From assembly GCA_032358255.1 (NCBI GenBank), contig JAULBX010026052.1, positions 176,888 through 240,887 on the forward strand: 64,000 nt of DNA, in the 5' to 3' direction. How positions within the stretch are numbered: position 1 is the first letter of the stretch; every line of letters begins with the position of its first letter. The position numbers and the translations under genes are program-made. Below are positions 49,265-59,000 of this stretch, piece after piece. The notes under the pieces were generated by a model. It was not told the DNA's origin and made no database searches. It worked only from the letters and a program-made list of their open reading frames with translations. This stretch comes from Heterotrichella gracilis. Lineage: Eukaryota; Sar; Xanthophyceae; Tribonematales; Xanthonemataceae.

Positions 49265-51429
49265 GGCAGACCCTATCGCTGCCCTCTGGGCCTGCAAACC
49301 AGACGCTACAGGGTCACAATGGCATCATGTCTGTCTCCCATGACATGGTTGGGCCTGGGCCTGGGTATGTTGCAATAATGCTGTGCAGATATTTGGTGCA
49401 GGCAACATCTGCACTGGCCGGTGCAATTCAATTTCACGTGCAACCAGGGAGTGCAAGCCCCACTTACACGCAACCAGTTGGGAATAGTGGAGTATGGTGT
49501 TCCACTGCAACACACAACCAGTGGCGCCACTGAATGGAACCTATTGCAGTGGAACCAGAAACGAACTGTCCACTTGTACAGACTGGGTTGCGTAGCACCA
49601 AACCAAGATACACCTTTCACCACATAAACGACAATTTGAAGAGTGTACTTGCCAGGCTGATATCCCCTCCGGACAAAAGGTGCAGCATCTTGGGTGGAAG
49701 AGACATGTTGAGTGACTGATGCATGCATTTGACTTCAAGATTTGCCTGCACCATGCTTCGTGTAGAGAGAACGGAACCGGCCGTTTCAGAAGTAGCCGAT
49801 TTTTTAGCTTTACCACATTCTGAATGGTGATCACGGTAGGTAAAGCTAGGAAATAGACTAGCTTCCCTTCAACCCTAACCCCTCAGAGTGCAGGTTCCTG
49901 CCACTGCCATTGAACAGAGGGGGCTCCGCTGTAGACACCGTGACTGCACTGCACACACCTGCTCTCGAAGGTTTTCGGAACACCACGCTCTCCCCACCCT
50001 TCTAGCTGCCAGGAGCAACGCACTGCGGTCCGCCTGCAGTTTGTATGTGCCGGATTGTATGTCGCCAACCAATAATCAGCAGGAGCCAAGATCACCGAAA
50101 AAGCTCATCTCCTGGCAACCGCGAGAGGAAAGGAGGGTTTAAACCGCTAATGAGGGACCGTGTCCTGCCGTGATCCCAATTTGGCTGCTGTGACAAGATT
50201 GGTTGCTCAAGACAACAGACAGCACCAGAGTGAGCGCTCGCCGGGTTTGCACAAGCCCTCGTGACGGGCTCTACAGTACCTGATGACGTCCTGCATATCA
50301 ATCAGCAGCAAACTGTCACTCTTGGTTGCAATGCTTTGCTGCATGGTTATTTATTCCCGCGAGCGGAGAAGGCCAAGCTGTTTCAGTCCGGCGATCGCGG
50401 GCGGGGAGGTGTTTTGACTAATCATTTGACACTACCCCTGCTTAGGGTTTTAGGGTTTAGGATAATAAGGCTTCATGCATGTTGCCTGCAGCTCAGAGCA
50501 CAGGGCACTCCATATATTAAAGACGAACAAGCTCAAGAAGCAAGGACTTTGACAGCTGCTTGGCGCCAAAACCCTGACTACTGACTGCAACTGACGGCGC
50601 TAACCTGGTAACGTGGCTCTATGCAGATTAGATTCAAGCAACAGGCTTTGTGCAAGCATTGTGGAGCACAATTTAGTGCAGCAAACTATATAGAGTCTGT
50701 AAAAGTAACGGATCTTGCAAGCAAAGCTATGGACCACTGTTATGGGCTAGCCAGACTCTGCTTAATGAATCTGTATAGCTGACAAACACCTCTATCAAGT
50801 TTGCTGGACAAATCGTGCAGCAAAGTGCTTTCAAGAAGACGATGCCCATTGTATGGGCGTACTCTGACCCAAGTCTAGTGAGGTGCGTGCGCCAGCTACT
50901 ATCTGCTATCTACCATACTGCAGTGGTAGTAGAAAAGAACGCTGAAAAAAAAGCAGGAAAGAAACAAAATCCCTATGCGATAATGTCCTGCTCCACTTGA
51001 GAGCAGTCCGCAGCCTGGTCTGTGCTTGATCCGATGAGTAAAACAATCGTTTAAGCTGGCTCCCGGCACACGCCAGTTGCTGTGCATGTGCGGCCCTCGA
51101 TCACATGTTTAGCCACTAAAGCCAAAACCAAGCAAACCAACAAGGACCCTAGCAAGGTGACTGATAAGACTTGAAGACTCAGTAAGGATACACACAGGCC
51201 GTAATTGGAGTAAAAATGAGAGACGACTTGGCACACATGTTTGAAAACCTGGATGGGAGGGTATGGCGACGACAGGTGGCCATTTGCAGAAATCGGCGAC
51301 ACCCTGGAAGAGGCGAAAGTAATCCTCGGCCCTATACTTCGGCGAGGATAACTTGGATTGTTTTAACCTCTTTCAGGGTGTCACCGATTTTTGGCAATGG
51401 CCACCTGTTCACCACCACCACCCTTCCAT
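49265..51429. other. Upstream spacer of the LRR/SAPS-like gene and 3' spacer of the next gene
   Basis: This stretch of about 2.1 kb contains the promoter of the minus-strand gene at 49264 and the 3' UTR of the gene ending at 51430. A minus-strand frame at 51230-51060 encodes a hydrophobic stretch (VTLLGSLLVCLVLALVA) but has no supported start or splice partner. The inverted repeat at 51247-51440 lies at its right end. Confidence 0.45.
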
Positions 51430-51440
51430 TCATGAGCTCA
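51247..51440. repeat. Imperfect inverted repeat, both arms protein-like
   Basis: The left arm (about 51247-51315, plus strand) and the right arm (about 51365-51440, minus strand) match over about 65 nt at roughly three-quarters identity, separated by about 50 nt. Both read the motif RWP-x3-IGDTL-x-E-x-K in one frame: RWPFAEIGDTLEEAKVIL on plus and RWPLPKIGDTLKEVKTIQ on minus. The right arm overlaps the 3' end of the gene at 51430. Confidence 0.75.
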
Positions 51441-52412
51441 AAATCCACTGAAATTTGAGTTCCACCTGGCGCTTGTCCATCACCTCCGGAGGCACGCACC
51501 CCAGCACATAGTCTGGCAGTGCCGTCATGATGTCCCCAGCACCCTCCTTCAGCTGCCCAACCATTTTGGCCACGCACTTGATTTTGTTCTTGCCAAGGTA
51601 GATGTCCACCCGCAACCAGCAGCACTGCCCTCACATGGTGTTGCCAGGCTTGGAGCACACCAGCACCACCACACAGTGTGCGCAAGAGTTACCCAACATA
51701 ACCCAACTATGCCGTGGCGACTTGCTAGTCAGCAAGGTGGTGTTGTGAACAGGCAACAAGGCAACACCCACAGGGCTTACAGGAATGACCTCTTCAGCAG
51801 CCTTGGTTGCTGCTGCAGCCTTGCGTGCCACCTCCTCCTGTGCCTCTTGTAAGTTTCGTGCAGCAACAACCAGCAACGCCAAGGCAGCCGCTGCTCCACT
51901 GTGGACAGCAAGCTAAACAAGCAGAAAAAGGCGTTCAACAGGGGGGACCTATCCTGCAAATGTCATTTTTTTAACAGAAAATGAGTTGCCACTGCACAAC
52001 CCATTTTTTGTTATGTGGGTTGGGGCAGGAGCAGGCAGTGCCATTGGGCCGCACCTGCTCCCATTGAGGCCAGTTTCCCAGGTCCGGGATCAGCGCCAGG
52101 GGCAAGTAGCTGCCAGCGACGCCAGCAATATACGGCTGCCTCACAGTGTGTGGATATTGCAGCCGCAGGGGTGTCGTCGAAACTTGGTTCGCGCCTGGCC
52201 GCCTGCGCAAAGAGCACAGTAAACAACCAAACAAAGCAACAGCGATGTCAGCTTAGGAGGACCGGTGAAAGGCACGGAACACCACTTGCCCGAGTGCCTG
52301 TGGTGGCTGGTCGCCCAAACGCCTGCTTGTTTCTGGCCCTGGGCGTGTTGTTAGGGGCCAGGCTTGGTCCCAGGCGGGGGCGGAAAACCGAGGAGGATGT
52401 GGTGCACAGCAT
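51430..52412 (-). CDS. Small unrecognised membrane protein, possibly organelle-targeted
   Basis: Four minus-strand exons, 52412-52283, 52194-52055, 51912-51781 and 51624-51430, join in phase to 198 residues. The first exon is Ser/Arg/Pro-rich with no acidic residues before position 40, as in a plastid or mitochondrial transit peptide. Next comes a moderately hydrophobic part (YIAGVAGSYLPLALIPDLGN), then a probable transmembrane helix (AAAALALLVVAARN). An Ala/Glu/Lys helix (EEVARKAAAATKAAEEV) follows. The last block is RVDIYLGKNKIKCVAKMVGQ and a tail to KFQWILSS. No family recognised. The second-exon acceptor could be the CAG ten bases upstream, but only the one chosen keeps frame. A different frame just past the stop is also protein-like, so the C-terminus may be misjudged. 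It is divergent from SPT6. Confidence 0.5.
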
Positions 52413-53069
52413 TCCGGCCCGATCAAACGTTGGCAACTGAGATGGAAGACCCTCAAGCTGTGGCGACTGGTGGTGGCTGGCAGCTGGGCGCTGACAGGGT
52501 GGTAGCTATCTCAGGTGGTGAGCTCCTGAAACCACTGAGTACAGCTAGGGGATACACGCGAACAGGTACATGCGGCTATTCTTTTACCCAAAAATACTGC
52601 ACAGCAATTCGGTTAAAACGTAAACAGGGGTGCCACCAAGTTTGCAACAGAACTTTGAGCGAGGGATACAGCTGTTTCCTGTGGAAGGTTACACTACAGC
52701 TTCAACTGGTTTGCAGAAAGTTCCACCCAGATATTTAAAGCCTCTATGCAACGTTTCCCCGTTTTGGGCTCCAACCCACCAGTGCACCTCCAACGAAACG
52801 CACTCCGAAACATGCATGCATGCATTGTGTCTGGACTGGAACGTTTTGGAGCTCACACTATTACACCCCCCTGAGGCATTTGTTGCAGCACACTTCTACT
52901 TGATAGCAGCAACGCCAAACGGCCCTACTGCAACCCTGATATGCAAAGGTGAAGTGCAGACTATGAAGCCCTCCGCAATGTGGTGAGGTGTCAAGATCAA
53001 ATTTGCCAATGAGGTGAAACCCACCCAAATCAGGAGTGGTTCCTCACTCAGGAGGGTGCCAGGGAAGCA
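52413..53069. promoter_or_regulatory. Divergent promoter spacer (membrane protein / SPT6)
   Basis: About 650 bp between two start codons facing away from each other. It should contain both promoters. No core element could be placed with confidence. Confidence 0.4.
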
Positions 53070-56000
53070 ATGGCCGACGAGCAGTACTTTGATGAGGTTG
53101 CCGAGGAGGAGCCTGAGGAGGCAGAGCCTGAGGAAGGGAAGCCCGCTGCTCCTGCTGAGGATGGGGAGGGCGATGCAGACAGCTCAGACGAGGATGATGG
53201 CGAGAACGAGTACGACTACAACGACAAGTTCCTTGTGCGAGACGACGAGGATGAGGAGCAGGGAGACGACACCGATGCTAGTGAGGAGGAGAAGGCCAGG
53301 CGCAGGCGGAAGAAGAGGAGGAGGGAGCTGGAGCTCGAAGAGGATGACTATCTGCTGCTCGAGGATGCCAATGTGGTGAGTGTGGTTGCCTCTGTGTGTT
53401 TCAAGGCCCTGCAGAGGAGGATACCCGTGCACCTGATTCAAGCTTTTTTCCACAGGATGTAAGGCGGCCTCAGGCTGGGAGGCGACGCATTCAGAAACGC
53501 TTCGAGGCGGAGGTTGCCCCTGCTGGCAAAGACGCTGCTGAACAGCTGCGGGACAGTCTGTTTGGCCCGGATGACGGAGGTAACTATAAAAGTCACTGGT
53601 CGTTGTTATGATAGCATACAAATGTGTTGCATGCAATGGGAGCACTTCGTATTCGCTTGATGGGTCATGGTACCATATGCATGCATGTGCACTAGTTAGT
53701 TACATGCCTTCTGAAAGGGCAGCTAGATAAGCAGGCAATAGAGTACAAGCGTGGGCCACTGCTGCTCTGGTACTGCATGTACCATGTCCTAATGTCCCCA
53801 TGCGCATGGCAATCAACGCCCCAGCACAACACATGCCAAATGCACGCGGTTACCAACCCTTTCATCCACTGCTGATGCACACTAAAATCACCCTCACCGC
53901 GCTGTCCACCCCTCCGCCCCACAGCCCTGGAGGATGAACTCGAGCCTGAGCGTGTTGAGCGGGAGGTTGAGGAGGAGGATGACTTTGAGGAGGCGGATGA
54001 GTTTGACGACTTCATCGACGATGACGAGGGGGGGGAGCGCAAGAAGCGCAAGAAGCGGCTCAGCATGTTTGGGGGGCAGGTGTCGGGGCCCGCGCTGCAG
54101 GTGGGGAGCCAGCACACACGCACTGGGGGCACAGGGGTCGCTAAGCTCACTGTTTTGCCTGGCGGTGGCGCGCACTGCACACGTGCATACACATACGCCT
54201 CAACGCGTGCATCCATGCACCGAAATTGTCATCAGGCATGGCGGTCATAGCCAGGCATCTCCATTGTACGCCCCACATCAGCTTGAATCAACTCCCCTCG
54301 CCCTTGCACACTTAACCCCCTGACCCACCCACCCACCGCATCGCAGGAGGCATTTGACATCTTCGGCGACCCCTCTGACCTGCTTGAGAAGTACGCTGCG
54401 CGCAAGCAGCAGGGCGGGGATGACCTGGACTACATGGACGAGCTGGAGCTCAGCGACGAGGAGGCGGCGGAGGAGCTGAGGCAGCAGAAGGTGGGGGGGC
54501 AGCGGCGGTGGGGGTGGGGGAGGGGTGGTGTGGTGGTTGGCGGCATGGTGGCAGTGGTTAGAGGTGTGGGTCTGTGGCATGGTAGTGGAATACATGGATG
54601 AGCTGGGGTGCAGAAATTGGGGGCCCGGGTGGGGAGTGGATTGCTGGTGGTCTGGCATGTTTGTGGCGGTGGTGGTGGGTGCCGTGGTAATGGTGCGTAC
54701 TGTGGTAGCCAACGTGGTCCGCTTGGCGAAAGTGGCACAAACCTCATCCACAATGTTGGGGCATGATGGCGAGTGCTGGGTTGTGCATTCGGTGAGGTGG
54801 CAGGTGCTCATGTGTGGTGGTGCACCACAGCAGAACAGGCAGTCCGGTAAAATTTGTAGGGAGTTTGCTACAGTCACGAGCTGCCACACACATCATCGTC
54901 TGCATCACACCGTTGCGTGCCTCCATGGCTTCAAGGGAGCATTTCTTCTGTTAAGCACCACGGGGCACCGTATGCACGCCCTTTGTGACCGCACCATGGC
55001 TGCAATTGTGCTCTAAACCCTAAACCCTAATGGTGTCACTCCCACCCGCCGGCAGGAGGACCGGCAGCGCGCCAAGGCCGCGCAGAAGGTGCTGGAGGCC
55101 ATCGACCCCGAGACCATGGCGCGCCACTTCATGCGCCCCGAGGACGACGACATCCGCGCCACAGACCTGCCGGAGCGCGAGCAGCTGTCGCGCGGCGCCG
55201 ATCCCCTCGACTTTGACCTGGGCGAGTGCGCGGCGTGGGTCCACCGCCAGCTGTTTGCGGAGAAGGCGCCTGAGCGCAAGGCCAAGGTGGTGGTGGAGGA
55301 TGGGCGGCTGGAGGTGGAGGGCAAGCCGCCTGGGAGGGAGGTGTGGGGGCGCGACGAGCTGGAGGGCACGCGCGTGGAGCGGGGCGAGGAGGGGGTGCAC
55401 CTGGGCAGCAGGAGGTGGGTGGCGGTGGGCGGTGGGGGTGGGGGGCATGGCAAATCTGACTCAGATTGCGCCAAATTATGCATGGAAAGTTGTGCACGCT
55501 GCATCTTGGGGGGCTGGTTGCAAGGCTGCAGCTCCTGCACTAGTTGGAGCATTCTCTATGGGTTCTGTGAGTTCCCATGCTGCATCCTGATCTTTGCTTC
55601 TTGCGCCCATCTGCCAGCCACCAGGAGTCAAGTCACGAGCATCAGAGCCCCCACCCTCTGCTTGAACTGAATTATCCCCCAACGCCCGCGCTACACCTCG
55701 CATCACCCACACACACCAGGTGTATGCAGCCACTGCACAAACCCTCTCACTCCCCTCTCTCCCACGCAAACAAATAATAAAGCCCACATTGGCACACGCA
55801 TGCAGGGGGCTGCGCCGCGGCCGCAATGAGGACCAAATTGCTGCCTGGCATGCTGATCTTGTTGTCCAGGAGGAGCTGCGCAAGAGCATCCGCCAGGTTC
55901 TAGCACAGATCTACGAGCGGCACGAGGAGGTGCCGCTCATAGCCATGTACAGGTGCGGCGGCGGGCCCAAGGGTGTGATTTAGGGTGTAGGGTTCAGGGT

Positions 56001-59000
56001 TAGGGTATAGGGTTCAGGGACAGAGCGCGAGGAGGTGCCGCTCATAGCCATGTATCACATGTGATACAGGTGCGTCAGCGGCCCCAAGGGTGATTTAGGG
56101 TGTAGGGTTCAGGCCTATAAGGACCATGTAAGTAGGCTGCTCATCGCCATGTACAGGTGCTGCGGCGGCCCCAAGGGTGTGATTTAGGGTGTAGGGTTTG
56201 CAGTCTGGACTCCAGGCCCATGAGCTTATGAAGAGGTGCCGCTCATAGCCATGTACAGGTGCGGCGGCGGCCGTGAGGAAGGTGGTGTAGGGTGTAGGGT
56301 TCAGATCCACGAGCGCCATGTAGAGGTGCCGCTCATCGCCATTACATGGCAAGGGTGTGATTAAGGGTTTAGGGTTCAGATTCTGAACTTCAAGTCCATC
56401 AGCCTACCAGGAGGTGCTGCTCATTGCCATGTACATGAGTGGCGGCGGCCCCAAGGGTGCGATTAAGGGTTTAGGGTTCAAAGTCTGAACTTCAAATCCA
56501 TCAGCCTACCAGGAGGTGCCGCTCATAGCCATGCACAGGTGGGACGGCGGTCCCGAGAGGTTTGATACTAGGGTGTAGGGTTTGGACCCATGAGGGCCAT
56601 GGTGAGGTGCTGCTCATCGCTCTGTGCCCCGCTTGCCACAGGAAGGAGATGTGTGGCGAGCTGCTGTGCATGCGCAAGACCGACCGGCCGCTCATCACAG
56701 ATGACAACGACAGCACGCAGGACTACCCGCCGGGGACGATACAGGTAAGGGACGGGCAGGGGGAAAGAGGAGGGGGTGTACATTTGGCATAGCATGAAGG
56801 GGCACATAGGCTGTGCACTCAGCATGGGAGGGGGCAGTTTCTGTGCACAAAGGGGTGGTAAGCGGCACAACTGTTTGGCCACCATCTGCCACACTGGCAA
56901 CATAAATTCTGGCTTGTGGACACCCCAATCCAATGGCTGGGGTGCACAGTTATTACATATTTACAATGTATTTATTATATATCCACCATGCCGCTTTGAC
57001 CCACCTTGAGTCCGGCCCCTACCCCCCCCACCCAGGCCAAGCACCGGCGCATCCGGCGCTGGGAGGCGCTGTGGGCTGTGCAGCAGTGGTCGGTGCTGTG
57101 GCGCCAGCTGCAGCGCACCAAGGAGGTAAGGGCGCGTGCGTACACTGAGCGGATGGAACGCGCAGGCAGCGAGGAGGAGCGGCTGGCCATTGAGAAGTGC
57201 CTGGAGATGCTGGAGGAGCCGCTGGAGTCCATGGAGGTGGGTGGGAGGGGAGGTGATGGTGGGAGGGGGGGCATGGTAGTAGTGGTGGTGGTGGAGTCAG
57301 TGAGGTGGGTGGGGAGGGGTGGTGGTGGTGGGAGTGGGGTGGATGGGTGGTGGTTTTGGGTCCAGGAATTTTGCTGGCTATACCTCCTGCCCTGAAATGT
57401 TCCCTCTTGCTGAAAACCCACCATTCCCTCACAATCCCCCACCTGGCGCAGCCGCTGGATGACATTGAAGCTGAATTACACCTCGCATGGCCGTGAATCG
57501 CCACCAGAACCATACTCTGCAGTGTGCATCCAATGGTACATGAATCCCCCTTGCGCCATACAAGACAGCCCACCATTCATCTCCCACCCTGCCTTGCTCC
57601 CTGTTGTCCTGGAAAACCACCACAGCCCCACCACCACCACCCCACCACCAGCCCCTCACCAGGCCCCCCTATGCGCAGTTGCTGGATGACATCGATGCCA
57701 AGTTCCGGCTGGCCACTCAGCTGCCTCCAGACGATCAGCTGAGCCAGCTGTCATTGGACGACCCAGCCGCACCCCGCAAACCGCAGCGCAGCACCACATA
57801 CACGGAAGGTCAGCAACAGGGGTCGGGAGGGGGGTAGTTTGTAGGGTTGAGCAGGGCAGTCATGTTGGCACTCTGTTTTGTGTTGTCTTCACAAACGTAT
57901 ACAACGTGTTTTTATTGCCAATAAGTGCAAGTGGTGGAGGCCGCGGTCATGGCACCCTAGCCCTTAACCCCTAAACCCCAGCCTACGCGTGCACACTGTC
58001 CTGGCTGTGCGCCCCACACCTCAAGCCCTAAACCCTTGCCTGTGGGGCCCACACCTCAAACCCTGAACCCTCGCCTGTGCGCCCCACACCCTAAGCCCCA
58101 AACCCTCGCCTGTGCGCCTCTCGCTTCAGGGCGCAAAGCTGGTCTGGGCGAGTGTGTTCTCTCAATGGGCATGACCGCGTTCCAGTTTGGGGAGAACCTT
58201 GACCTGCAGTTCCGCAAGAACGACGTGGTGGACATGAAGATGTCGCCGCAGGAGTATGCAGAGGGATACGCGATTCATGTGGGTGGCATGAGCAAGGGCT
58301 GGGGCAAGGGCAACGAGGAAAATAAAATATCAAACATGAATTATGTTTGAGCTGAAGGGAATACAAAGGGTTTAATGAAAACAAATCCGATCTCGGTGGG
58401 TGGCAGGAGTTGGCGAGGTGTGGGCGGGGGCAAGCACAAACAAGGAAAATAATATATGGTACAGTTAGAAAAAACTATCCTTTTATTTGTACAAAAGTGT
58501 ACCTGTTGAGGCAGTATTTCAAAGCTTTGGTTGCCAGGGGGTGTTTATGATCATTATGAGATTTAAAGCAGGTGCACTTTATCTTTGTTGGTGCTCTGCT
58601 TCTCCACCCCCTGCCACCACCAAAATTCCGGAGTGACTCCCATTGCCTGACCCCACCTCTCATCCCGTCCTGCAGCGCGAGTTTGGGACTGCCGATAACG
58701 TGCTCAAGGCGGTGGTGGCCATGTGTGCGGCTGAGATCGCTGCCGAGCCCAACGTGCGGCGGGCGCTGCGGGACAGGTTCAGGGACAAGGCGGTCATCAC
58801 CACAGGTAGGGAGGCTGGGATTGGCGTACGTCGGTGGCTAGGTTGCAATTCTTTCTCGTAGTTGTAATGTTGTATACTGGTGTGGACGATACACCACACG
58901 TACTTATGCCCCTTCCACCAGGTGTGACCTCGCCACCTCCCCAACATGCATGGCAACCACTCTAAACCCTAAATGTGTATGGCAATGCCACAAGGCACCC

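Noticed and set aside
51625-51780. In-frame TGA at 51633-51631 with open frame on both sides, suggesting a selenoprotein
   Set aside because: A canonical GT-AG intron (donor after 51781, acceptor before 51624) removes the TGA and both flanks join in phase 0, which is simpler than recoding.
55917-56641. CRISPR-like array, because of regular spacing of repeats
   Set aside because: The units derive from the upstream coding exon and its splice site, there are no unique spacers, and the context is a eukaryotic intron.
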